The notes under the pieces are model-generated. The model saw only the letters and a program-made list of their open reading frames with translations, was not told where the DNA came from and made no database searches. From the NCBI GenBank assembly GCA_017460665.1, contig JAFUAO010000016.1, positions 1 through 64,000 on the forward strand: a stretch of DNA of 64,000 bases, read 5' to 3'. The position numbers were made by a program, and so were the translations under genes. The number at the start of each line of letters is the position of its first letter. Position 1 is the stretch's first letter. Below, piece after piece: positions 1 to 7,430 of this stretch. This DNA is from Ruminococcus sp. (GTDB lineage: Bacteria > Bacillota > Clostridia > Oscillospirales > Ruminococcaceae).

Positions 1-216
1 CTCACCGCCCGGCTAAGGCCGGGCGGCACTGGAGGGCAAAGAGGAACACCTCCGGAGGGGAGGGCTTTAACAAAAAACTGGTACAAAAGCCGTCGGCCCT
101 CCCCTCTCTTCGGTTTTCCTCTCTGCACTCTCTTTTCCCTCACACCCCACCTCGCCGGCTTTTGACTATCCTTCGCAGGACCCTTCGGGCCTGCTGGCCT
201 AGAAATGTAGGGCGGT
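1..216 (+). repeat. Dispersed structured intergenic repeat, copy A
   Basis: About 216 bp recur almost unchanged, in the same orientation, at 55068-55284. The two copies differ by one A in an A-run and a handful of substitutions. Each holds three hairpins: a 9 bp stem CCGCCCGGC/GCCGGGCGG (5-13 and 18-26), an 11 bp stem GAGGGGAGGGC/GCCCTCCCCTC (55-65 and 96-106) and a stem GCAGG/CCTGC around 176-195 with an inner CCC/GGG. The differences I could see inside stems fall in the loops (TAAG against TCAA; TTC against TCC). I see no convincing reading frame. The copy starts at the window edge and may extend further left. It could be a MITE-like element or a structured RNA; the sequence alone does not decide. 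Confidence 0.85.
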
Positions 217-217
217 A

Positions 218-420
218 GGGGCGAACATCGTTCGCCCGGCGGCTTTTCGCATATGGCCGGGCGGATACATGGATCCGCCCCTACATTTTTCTGTGTTCAC
301 GGACGGCCAATGGCCGTCCCTACATATCGTCAGGGTCGATGTAGGAATCGACCCCTACATTCTGATCCGTCCGCCGTCAGGCGGACACCGCAAATTCCGA
401 ATTCCTAATTCCGAATTCCG
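218..420. repeat. Cluster of short perfect palindromes with AT-rich tail
   Basis: Five hairpins stand in a row: GGGCGAAC/GTTCGCCC (218-236), GGGCGGAT/ATCCGCCC (259-280), GGACGGCCA/TGGCCGTCC (301-319), GGGTCGAT/ATCGACCC (333-354) and GTCCGCC/GGCGGAC (369-386). Arm sequences differ between hairpins but stay complementary, and several end in CCCTACA. A tail of ATTCCGAATTCC-type tandem sequence follows (about 391-420). The same kinds of units occur at 3071-3089 and around 55.0-55.4 kb. They resemble REP-like intergenic palindromes; their role is unknown. No gene is visible in 1-425. Confidence 0.8.
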
Positions 421-425
421 CATTG

Positions 426-453
426 AAAAAGGGCTGCTATACGCAGCCCTTTT
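426..453 (-). terminator. Intrinsic terminator overlapping the end of the GIY-YIG gene
   Basis: Read on the minus strand, an 11 bp stem AAAAGGGCTGC/GCAGCCCTTTT with a five-base loop is followed by more T. The upstream arm encodes the last residues of the GIY-YIG protein and the stop codon lies in the loop and stem, so coding sequence and terminator overlap. The hairpin is nearly symmetric and could also act on the plus strand. Confidence 0.8.
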
Positions 454-745
454 CACATATCAGCTCCGGGTCTTCTAAAAGCTCGATCAGCAGCTCCGGC
501 GATCCGATGATCTGGAGCTTCCTGCTCCGTGGCAGGTGCTTGATCCGCCACTCCGCCTTGGAGGCGCTACTGCGCCCCTCGGTGCTCCACAAAGCGGCAA
601 GCTCCACCGGCCGGCGGCTCCGTGTGAACTTCGCTCCGCCCTCGGCCTGTCCGGAATGCTCCGCCAGACGCCGTTCTATGTCGGTGGTTATGCCGGTATA
701 CAGCACGTCTCCCCGACACCGCAGTATATAGATGTAGTATCTCAC
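437..745 (-). CDS. GIY-YIG nuclease-domain protein (YhbQ/UPF0213-like)
   Basis: The 102-residue protein begins with the GIY-YIG core: YYIYILRC, then LYTGITTDIERRLAEH, then KFTRSRRPVEL and a Glu-containing segment AEWRIKHL. This matches the small stand-alone YhbQ/UPF0213 family, whose members are putative DNA or RNA nucleases of uncertain role. The start is GTG at 745, giving a GTGA overlap with the stop of tex just upstream, so the two genes are probably translationally coupled. The length is normal for the family. The 3' end runs into the terminator hairpin. Domain assignment is firm; the cellular substrate is not known. Confidence 0.88.
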   Translation of the reverse strand: MRYYIYILRCRGDVLYTGITTDIERRLAEHSGQAEGGAKFTRSRRPVELAALWSTEGRSSASKAEWRIKHLPRSRKLQIIGSPELLIELLEDPELICEKGCV

Positions 746-2997
746 TTCTGCTTGATCTTGAAGCCTGCGTTTTTCAGGCGGCTCGGGTCGAAGCCCTTGC
801 TCTCCTTCTTCTCACGCCTTCTGGGAGGCCTCTGCTTCTTCTCCTCGTCCTTCAGCCTCATGGTCAGCGAGATCCGGTTCCTCTTCACGTCAACGTCCAG
901 CACTCTCACCTTCACGACCTCGCCCACCTTCACAGCCTCAAGAGGGTGCTTGATGAAGCGGTCGCAGATCTGAGAGATGTGGACCAGTCCGTCCTCGTGG
1001 ACGCCGATGTCCACGAACACGCCGAAGTCGATGATATTGCGGACCGTTCCCACCAGCTCCATGCCGGGCTTTAGGTCCTTTACCTCCATGATGTCTCCGC
1101 TTCTCAGCAGGGGAGGCGGCAGCTCGTCACGGAGGTCACGGCCGGGCTTTTTCAGCTCGCCGATGATGTCTGTCAGCGTGGGGACGCCGATCCCCAGCTT
1201 CTCGCTGATAGCGCCGATACCGATCTTCTCGGCCTTCTCGTTTATCTCAGAGGCTCCTCCGCCGGAAACATCGGCCAGAGTGAAGCCGCACTCGGTCAGC
1301 AGAGAGGAGGCTGCACCGTAGCTCTCAGGGTGTACAGCCGTGTTGTCCAGAGGATTTTTGCCGTCCCTGACTCTCAGGAAGCCGGCGCACTGCTCGAAGG
1401 CCTTTTTGCCCAGCTTAGGCACCTTCATGAGCTCCTTGCGGTCGGTGAACCTGCCGTTCTCTTCACGGTAGGCAACTATGTTCTTGGCAACTGTTGCATT
1501 GATCCCGGCGATGTATGACAGCAGGGAATGGCTGGCGGTGTTCAGATCCACGCCGACGGAGTTCACGCAGTCCTCCACCACGCCGGAGAGCGCCTCGCTC
1601 ATACGGGCCTGAGGCATATCGTGCTGATACTGGCCAACGCCTATGGCCTTGGGCTCGATCTTTACCAGCTCGGCCAGGGGGTCCTGTAGGCGTCTTGCGA
1701 TAGAGATAGCGCCTCTGATAGAAACGTCGTATTCCGGGAACTCCTCAGCGGCCACCTTTGAGGCGGAGTACACCGAAGCGCCGGCCTCGTTGACCACCAT
1801 GTAGCTGACCTTCTGGGGGATCTCCTTGAGGATCTCGGCGGTGAACTGCTCGGTCTCACGGGAGGCCGTGCCGTTGCCGATAGAGATCATGTTCACGCCG
1901 TACTTAGCGATGAACTGCTTCACCTTCTCCTTAGCAGCCTTTACAGCACCGGCAGAGCCTGTGGGGTAGATGATAGCTGTATCCAGCACCTTGCCTGTGC
2001 TGTCGATGACTGCGGTCTTGCAGCCGTGAGCATAGCCGGGGTCAAGTCCCAGGACCGTGCTGTTCTTCATAGGGGGCTGGAGGAGCATCTGGCGCAGGTT
2101 AGAAGCGAATACCTTGATCGACTCCTCAGCGGCCTTGGCGGTCATCTCGGAGCGGATCTCACGCTCGATAGAGGGGAAGATCAGGCGCTTGTAGCTGTCC
2201 TCGGCGGCAGCCCTTACCAGCTCTCCGCAGGCGTTGTTGTTCTTGATATACTTGTTCAGGATAATGGTAGTAGCGGCGGACTCCTCCAGTGTGACTGCCA
2301 CCTTTAAGAAGCCCTCCTTCTCGCCACGGTCAAGGGCAAGCACACGGTGGTTCGCCACCTTGGGAACGGGCTCGGAGTACTCATAGTAGTTCATGTAAAC
2401 GCTCTCGGCCTCGGGATCGGCGGCCTTTGAGACCAGCTCGCCCTTCTCTCCGGCAAGAGCACGCAGCTTCTTTCTGATGTCGGCGTCGTCTGAGATGTCC
2501 TCGGCGATTATGTCCAGAGCGCCCTGGACCGCCGAAGCGGTGTCCGCAACGCCCTTCTCCTCATCGATGAAGGCCTCGGCCTCCTTTTCCGGATCGGTGG
2601 AGCCGTTCTGCTCAAGTATGAGCTGGGCAAGGGGCTCAAGGCCCTTTTCTCTTGCAACGCTGGCACGGGTCTTTCTCTTGGGCTTGAAGGGACGGTAGAT
2701 GTCCTCCACCTCCACGAGGGTGACGGCGGCGCTGATAGCGGCCTCCAGCTCGGGAGTCATCTTCTCCTGCTCGGTGATAGCGGCAGAGACCTCCTCCTTG
2801 CGCTTCTCCAGATTTCTCAAGTACATGAGCCTGTCGTAGAGCTCACGGAGCACCTGATCGTCCAGCGAGCCTGTCAGCTCCTTTCGGTAACGGGCGATGA
2901 AGGGGATAGTCTTGTCGTCGTCGATGAGTGCGACGGTGTTGTCCACCTGCTCCTGACGCAGGCCGAATTCCTTTGCAAGGGTCTTGTTGATGTCCAT
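742..2997 (-). CDS. tex: Tex family RNA-binding transcription accessory protein
   Basis: The 751-residue product starts with the Tex N-terminal helical region (MDINKTLAKEFGLRQEQV), then a YqgF/RNase H-like domain near residue 316 (VLGLDPGYAHGCKTAV), a helix-hairpin-helix segment near 480-560 (SHSLLSYIAGI, LMKVPKLGKKAFEQCAGFLR) and a C-terminal S1 RNA-binding domain near 640-710 (GTVRNIIDFGVFVDIGVHEDG). Tex proteins bind nucleic acid and affect transcription elongation and ribosome-related functions. I place the start at 2997, where AAAGGA lies seven bases upstream of ATG. An in-frame extension up to 3078 runs through a palindromic repeat and is unlikely. Length and domain order are normal. 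Confidence 0.95.
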   Translation of the reverse strand: MDINKTLAKEFGLRQEQVDNTVALIDDDKTIPFIARYRKELTGSLDDQVLRELYDRLMYLRNLEKRKEEVSAAITEQEKMTPELEAAISAAVTLVEVEDIYRPFKPKRKTRASVAREKGLEPLAQLILEQNGSTDPEKEAEAFIDEEKGVADTASAVQGALDIIAEDISDDADIRKKLRALAGEKGELVSKAADPEAESVYMNYYEYSEPVPKVANHRVLALDRGEKEGFLKVAVTLEESAATTIILNKYIKNNNACGELVRAAAEDSYKRLIFPSIEREIRSEMTAKAAEESIKVFASNLRQMLLQPPMKNSTVLGLDPGYAHGCKTAVIDSTGKVLDTAIIYPTGSAGAVKAAKEKVKQFIAKYGVNMISIGNGTASRETEQFTAEILKEIPQKVSYMVVNEAGASVYSASKVAAEEFPEYDVSIRGAISIARRLQDPLAELVKIEPKAIGVGQYQHDMPQARMSEALSGVVEDCVNSVGVDLNTASHSLLSYIAGINATVAKNIVAYREENGRFTDRKELMKVPKLGKKAFEQCAGFLRVRDGKNPLDNTAVHPESYGAASSLLTECGFTLADVSGGGASEINEKAEKIGIGAISEKLGIGVPTLTDIIGELKKPGRDLRDELPPPLLRSGDIMEVKDLKPGMELVGTVRNIIDFGVFVDIGVHEDGLVHISQICDRFIKHPLEAVKVGEVVKVRVLDVDVKRNRISLTMRLKDEEKKQRPPRRREKKESKGFDPSRLKNAGFKIKQK

Positions 2998-3070
2998 ATG
3001 TATATCCTTTCTGAAAATGCCGTTTTTGGCGAATATTTGCGATAGATAAGGGGAGCTCCGGCGAATGTAG

Positions 3071-3089
3071 GGGCGCACATCGTGCGCCC
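3071..3089. repeat. Single REP-like palindrome between tex and the hydrolase gene
   Basis: GGGCGCACATCGTGCGCCC forms an 8 bp perfect stem with loop ATC, preceded by TGTAG. It is a variant of the unit at 218-236, with A-T replaced by C-G at stem position six, so pairing is preserved. It sits between the stop of the alpha/beta hydrolase and the tex start and may influence the mRNA that joins them. Confidence 0.75.
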
Positions 3090-3100
3090 GCTAAAGCCTG

Positions 3101-4273
3101 TTATTCTTCTTCAGCAGCATCCGGAGCAACGGCCTCCAGGAGCTGCATGACCTCAGCCTGAGCCTCGGCAGCAGCCTGCTTTTTCTCCTCCATGACGGCC
3201 TCAGCGTCGGTAGGCACCGGCACCTCCGCCTCAGTCTCCTCCAGAGCCTCAAAGACGTCCTCCGGCATTGGGATAGGCTCATGCACCGGCTTAGGAGCCG
3301 CCTGCTGGGGAGCGTGGATCAGCCCCTCGGCCTCCTGCTCATGGAGGCGGTCGATCCAAGAGAAAAGTGTCTTTGCGATGTCCTTGTAGACGTTGATAGC
3401 GTTCTTCTCGTTGAGCACCTCATGGCGCATACCGTCGAAGAACCTGTGAGAGATGCTCTCATATCCGGCCTTTTCCAGACTTCCCATGGCCTTGAAGAAC
3501 TTCTTCTCCGACAGCATACAGGGGTCGTCCTTTCCCGAGATGAACCTGATCGGCAGCCTCGGGTTCTTCACCTGCCAGCCCTTTCTGGAGTAGGTCTCCC
3601 TCATGAGCCAGAGCAGTCCCTCATAGCCGTTGAGGGTGTATTTGAAATTGCACATTGGGTCGGCGTTGAATTTTTCCACCACTTCCTTATCGCTGCAGAT
3701 CCAGGAATGGGGCGTGTCCTCGAAGCCCTTGCCCAGCATCTTCTCGGCGATCTCGTCGATCTTCTCGCTGCGGAAGCGGCTGCCAAGGCCCTTTGAGAGA
3801 GCAGAATCGATGCTCCTGACAAATCCGGAAAAGCCGCTGTAGCAGGGGCAGCCCAGCACCACCAGACCGCTGATCTGGTCGTCGTGGTCCTTTAGGAAGC
3901 ACCGAGCTCCCAGTGAGCCCATGCTGTGACCGATGAGGAAGCATGGCAGCTCCGGGAAGCGCTTTCTGATGATCCCGTTGAGCTGAGCGATGTCGCTGAC
4001 GAAGCCCTTTCCGCCGGCACGGTACATAAAGCCTAGGTCGTCCGGGGCGCAGATGCTCTTTCCGTGGCCGCGGTTATCGTGGATCACAGTGATGAAGCCC
4101 TCCTCCGCAAGGTAATCCATGAAGGGGAAGTAGCGCTCCTTGTATTCATTCATGCCGTGGACTATCTGCACGACGCCGTTGACGTTCCCGGTGGGGGCGG
4201 CGATGACGGCAGAGAGAACGAGGCCGTCGAAGTCCGAGGTGAACTCAAATCCCCGTGTATCCGCATTCAGCAT
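3101..4273 (-). CDS. Alpha/beta hydrolase, monoacylglycerol lipase/lysophospholipase-like
   Basis: The 390-residue protein has a serine hydrolase fold of the Hydrolase_4 (S33-like) type: oxyanion region VQIVHGMNEY, HDNRGHGKS, nucleophile elbow GHSMGS near residue 116, a probable acid in ISGKDDPC and a histidine in GMRHEVLNE. Relatives hydrolyse monoacylglycerols or lysophospholipids, probably in the cytoplasm since no signal peptide is seen. Residues after about 310 form an Ala/Glu/Pro-rich tail without recognisable domain, longer than usual for the family. RBS AAAGGAGG precedes the ATG at 4273. The gene faces the same way as tex and has its own promoter at 4308-4336. The substrate is inferred only from family. 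Confidence 0.85.
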   Translation of the reverse strand: MLNADTRGFEFTSDFDGLVLSAVIAAPTGNVNGVVQIVHGMNEYKERYFPFMDYLAEEGFITVIHDNRGHGKSICAPDDLGFMYRAGGKGFVSDIAQLNGIIRKRFPELPCFLIGHSMGSLGARCFLKDHDDQISGLVVLGCPCYSGFSGFVRSIDSALSKGLGSRFRSEKIDEIAEKMLGKGFEDTPHSWICSDKEVVEKFNADPMCNFKYTLNGYEGLLWLMRETYSRKGWQVKNPRLPIRFISGKDDPCMLSEKKFFKAMGSLEKAGYESISHRFFDGMRHEVLNEKNAINVYKDIAKTLFSWIDRLHEQEAEGLIHAPQQAAPKPVHEPIPMPEDVFEALEETEAEVPVPTDAEAVMEEKKQAAAEAQAEVMQLLEAVAPDAAEEE

Positions 4274-4307
4274 GGCGAAGGTCCTCCTTTAAAGATGATA
4301 TGCTCCT

Positions 4308-4336
4308 ATTGTAACACAAAACGGAAAAAAATGCAA
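4308..4336 (-). promoter_or_regulatory. Sigma-A promoter of the hydrolase-tex-GIY-YIG unit
   Basis: On the minus strand TTGCAT (4331-4336), a 17-base spacer and TACAAT (4308-4313) match the vegetative consensus and lie 35 bases upstream of the hydrolase ATG. Confidence 0.65.
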
Positions 4337-4417
4337 GTGGGCAGGTCTGGTGTGCAGAAAAATGATCTTGTAAGGCTGCTTGCAGACTATAGTTCACATC
4401 GATGTGGGGAAAACAGT

Positions 4418-4446
4418 CTGCCAGATCAGTAAAAAAGTATTATAAT
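4418..4446 (+). promoter_or_regulatory. Candidate promoter of the pectate lyase gene
   Basis: TATAAT (4441-4446) lies 17 bases after CTGCCA (4418-4423), a poor -35. The -10 is perfect and about 100 bases upstream of the ATG at 4548. The rest of 4274-4547 shows no gene; CAGACT near 4383 and AGTCTG near 4414 form a loose inverted repeat just ahead of the promoter that might bind a regulator. Confidence 0.4.
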
Positions 4447-4547
4447 TCATTGTATCTTTGGGAAAAATGTTGTATAATCATGTCAGAGTTAATTGTTTGT
4501 TCGATCTCAGCCGGCGATCCCGGCGGTGGAAACAGGGAGTGATAGTT

Positions 4548-7094
4548 ATGAATAAGACCTTCAAGAGGACAGCAGCCTTCCTCATGAGCATCGTCACCGT
4601 ATTCGGCAGCTCAGGCATCGGCCTTTCCGGAAAGCCCGGTCCCAGCAGCGTCAGCGCTGCCGGCCAGCTCCTGGCCTTTCCCGGCGCTGTAGGCGGCGGA
4701 AAGTATGCAACAGGCGGCCGTGGGGGAGAGGTCTACCACGTTACCAACCTAAACGACAGCGGAGCAGGCTCGCTCCGTGACGCCGTCAGCAAGTCAGGAC
4801 GCATCGTAGTTTTCGACGTGAGCGGTACGATCGAGCTGTCCAGCAACATCATTTGCAGCAGCAATATCACCGTCGCCGGCCAGACGGCTCCCGGCGGCTC
4901 AGGCGTGACACTGAAGAACTACAAGTTCGGCATGGGCGGAGACAATATCATCGTCCGCTACCTCAGCTCCCGTCCGGGACCGGATAAGTGTACCTCCTCC
5001 GGAAATGACGGCTGGGGCGGAGCCAAGGGCTCGAATTCCATCATAGATCACTGCTCTATCGGCTGGACCACAGACGAGCAGTGGGGACTTTACTCCAATA
5101 ATGAGTATTACACGGTGCAGTATACCGTCATCGGCCCTGCGAACTCCTGGGGCGGCCATGTAAAGGGCGTTCACGGCTTCGGACTGATGATGGGCAAGGG
5201 CTACCTGACCTTCGACCATAACCTGATCGTACACAACGTTTCCCGCAACTTCCGTGGAAAGGTAGTAGGCCAGGAGACCGCCGACTTCACCAACAACGTC
5301 GTCTACGACTGGGGCTATCAGACGGCCTACGGTACTATCGGACACCTGAACTACGTCAACAACACCCTCAAGGCCGGAAATTCCACCAGCGGCAACTACC
5401 ACTGGATGTACGTCGACAGCGGCACCAGCCCTCAGAATTTCAAGGTGTACTGTGCAGGGAACCAGCTCATCATGCAGGACGGATCCTTCCACGCTGTGAC
5501 CAATGACAACTGGTCGGGCGTTACCTTAAAGGACGGCCTTGGCATCACAAAGGACGACCTCTACAGCGCTTCTGCCTTCCAGACCCTCGTGAACGGCGAG
5601 AACGTCTCTACAGCTACCACCTGCGAGAGCGCAGCCGATTCCTATGAGCACGTCGTTTCCTTCGCCGGCAACGGTATCTCTCCCGACAAGAGGACCAAGA
5701 TAGACCGCCAGTGCGCCGACGATGCCAAGAACGGCACCGGCTATTGCAGCGGCACAGAGGCCTATGACTCCTCACAGTCAAGGCTGGATACCAACCATAT
5801 CCAGTGCGGCGTCACCTATGAGTATCCCTCAGCGGTCCTCAAGAAGGAGATCGTCGATGCCGACAACGACGGCATGGACGACGACTGGGAGCTGGCAAGA
5901 GGCCTGGATCCCTCAGACCCTAACGACTACAAGGACGACTATCAGGGCCTTGGCTATATGAACCTTGAGTACTACATCAACGACCTTACCGTGGATTCCT
6001 TCCCGGAAGGCGTGGTGACAGTTTCTCCTGAGTCCACTCCTGTCCCGGCAGCATCTGCCTTCGAGACCATCGAGGCTGAGTCCTATACCTCTCAGGAGGG
6101 CATACGCACAGAGGATCTGTCTACAGGCGGACAGAACATCGGCTTCATCGAGAACGGCGACTGGGCTATGTACCGCAAGCTGGACTTCGGCGACGGCGCA
6201 AACTCCGTCAAGGGCCTCTTCTCGGGAAATGCCTGCACGGTGGAGCTGTATACCGACTCAATCGGGACAACTCCTGCGGCAAAGCTGTACTTCCCCGGAA
6301 CATCGGGCTTCTCCGACTATCAGGAGGTATCCTTCAATATCCCCACGATCTCGGGGACGCATAACCTTTATCTGAAATTCACCGGCGGCGAGGGCTACCT
6401 GATGAACGCAGACAGCTTCGTGTTCAGCCCGGACAGCATACCCCTCAGCGGAAAGCTCTTCACTGATGTGCAGGTGACTGCTCAGGCGAACCCAGTCTAC
6501 TGGCGGATCGGCACCGCTGCCGTGGGAGAGCCGATATTCGGCGACCGTGCCTTCACTATCACTCAGCTCCAGTCAAACCTGGAGGGAGCCGAGGTGCTGC
6601 TGACCTCCTGTGACGCAAAGGGCACCACCGGCGATGTGGCTACCTTCGTGGCGGGAGCGGATATGACCATCCATGTGGCGCTGGACTCCCGTGTGGAGAC
6701 GGCTCCGGACTGGCTCAGCGACTACGTCCTCATGAGGAGCCTGCTGACCAGCTCCAACGAGCTGACATTCAGTGTCTACGACAAGTTCGTCAAGAAGGGC
6801 GAGACCGTGACACTTGGCAGCAACGGTCAGTCCTATCAGTGCGTCAACTACTTCGTTCTGGGAACGCCCTCCGGCGAGGAGCCTACCACCGAGCCTTTAA
6901 GGGCGATAAAGGGCGACGCCAATACCGACGGAGATGTGAACATCGCAGACCTTGTAGCTCTTGCAAGACACATCCACAACGCAGCTCCCCTTGACGAGCA
7001 GGGCTGCGAGAATGCCGACCTCTATGAGGACAGGAAGATCAATGTCTTCGACCTTATCCTCATGCGACAGTTGGTCGCCGGCATCAATGAATGA
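4548..7094 (+). CDS. Secreted dockerin-bearing pectate lyase (PL1) with CBM6-like module
   Basis: This 848-residue protein starts at 4548, where GGGAGTGA precedes ATG; an upstream in-frame ATG at 4458 would spoil the signal peptide (KRTAAFLMSIVTVFGSSG). Next comes a PL1 pectate lyase domain, about residues 45-440 (AFPGAVGGGKYATGGRGG, HVTNLNDSGAGSLRDAV, DHCSIGWTTDEQW, FRGKVVG), then an Asp-rich stretch (DADNDGMDDDWELARGLDPSD), a CBM6-like module around 500-630 (TIEAESYTSQEGI, GFIENGDWAMYRKLDFG), an unassigned domain around 640-770 and a C-terminal dockerin with two calcium loops (GDANTDGDVNIADLVALA and ENADLYEDRKINVFDLI). The lyase would cleave pectate by beta-elimination outside the cell. The dockerin predicts docking to a cohesin scaffold, which is not in this window. 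Confidence 0.92.
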   Translation: MNKTFKRTAAFLMSIVTVFGSSGIGLSGKPGPSSVSAAGQLLAFPGAVGGGKYATGGRGGEVYHVTNLNDSGAGSLRDAVSKSGRIVVFDVSGTIELSSNIICSSNITVAGQTAPGGSGVTLKNYKFGMGGDNIIVRYLSSRPGPDKCTSSGNDGWGGAKGSNSIIDHCSIGWTTDEQWGLYSNNEYYTVQYTVIGPANSWGGHVKGVHGFGLMMGKGYLTFDHNLIVHNVSRNFRGKVVGQETADFTNNVVYDWGYQTAYGTIGHLNYVNNTLKAGNSTSGNYHWMYVDSGTSPQNFKVYCAGNQLIMQDGSFHAVTNDNWSGVTLKDGLGITKDDLYSASAFQTLVNGENVSTATTCESAADSYEHVVSFAGNGISPDKRTKIDRQCADDAKNGTGYCSGTEAYDSSQSRLDTNHIQCGVTYEYPSAVLKKEIVDADNDGMDDDWELARGLDPSDPNDYKDDYQGLGYMNLEYYINDLTVDSFPEGVVTVSPESTPVPAASAFETIEAESYTSQEGIRTEDLSTGGQNIGFIENGDWAMYRKLDFGDGANSVKGLFSGNACTVELYTDSIGTTPAAKLYFPGTSGFSDYQEVSFNIPTISGTHNLYLKFTGGEGYLMNADSFVFSPDSIPLSGKLFTDVQVTAQANPVYWRIGTAAVGEPIFGDRAFTITQLQSNLEGAEVLLTSCDAKGTTGDVATFVAGADMTIHVALDSRVETAPDWLSDYVLMRSLLTSSNELTFSVYDKFVKKGETVTLGSNGQSYQCVNYFVLGTPSGEEPTTEPLRAIKGDANTDGDVNIADLVALARHIHNAAPLDEQGCENADLYEDRKINVFDLILMRQLVAGINE

Positions 7095-7102
7095 TACTGA
7101 GC

Positions 7103-7130
7103 CGCAGGTCCTCTGCACAATAGACCTGCG
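7103..7130 (+). other. Hairpin after the pectate lyase gene
   Basis: CGCAGGTC and GACCTGCG form an 8 bp stem nine bases after the stop. No T-tract follows, so it is not a standard intrinsic terminator; it may be an mRNA 3' stabiliser. A shorter hairpin, GATAG/CTATC (7226-7240) followed by AGTTTTT, could be the actual stop. No gene is visible in 7095-7430 apart from the promoter listed separately. Confidence 0.4.
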
Positions 7131-7331
7131 CTTAGGATAAATTCCTTTAAGGGACAGATCGGAGATCGGGCCACGCAGCATTTAGCAGCGGGGCCTGTTT
7201 CCCTTTAATGGGATAATTACGGAAAGATAGGCCGTCTATCAGTTTTTCGCCCTTTGTTTATTATTGTACCTAAACCGGCCCGGGAAATTATTACAGGATA
7301 TGAACAAAACGGCAAAAAAACGAAAAATCCA

Positions 7332-7360
7332 TTGACTTTGGAAATAAACTGTGTTAATAT
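7332..7360 (+). promoter_or_regulatory. Promoter of the acidic membrane-anchored protein gene
   Basis: TTGACT (7332-7337), a 17-base spacer and TAATAT (7355-7360) lie about 70 bases upstream of the start codon at 7431. Confidence 0.55.
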
Positions 7361-7430
7361 ATACCTGACGATCAAGTCATTTTTCATACGAAGAGAGGTT
7401 TTTCCACTATTAGTAAGGAGGGTTGATCTA

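Noticed and set aside
218..236. Possible LexA (SOS) box, GAAC...GTTC in the palindrome
   Set aside because: The half-sites are three bases apart instead of the four of Firmicutes boxes, and the unit belongs to a repeat family whose other members lack GAAC.
218..386. CRISPR-like array
   Set aside because: The palindromes differ in sequence and spacing, and there are no equal-length unique spacers or cas genes.
269..478. Small plus-strand frame in the first repeat cluster
   Set aside because: It reads through palindromes and the AT-rich tail, has no RBS and no protein-like composition.
7254..7430. Upstream extension of the acidic protein gene
   Set aside because: The extension lies over the promoter; AAGGAGGG stands directly before the ATG at 7431.
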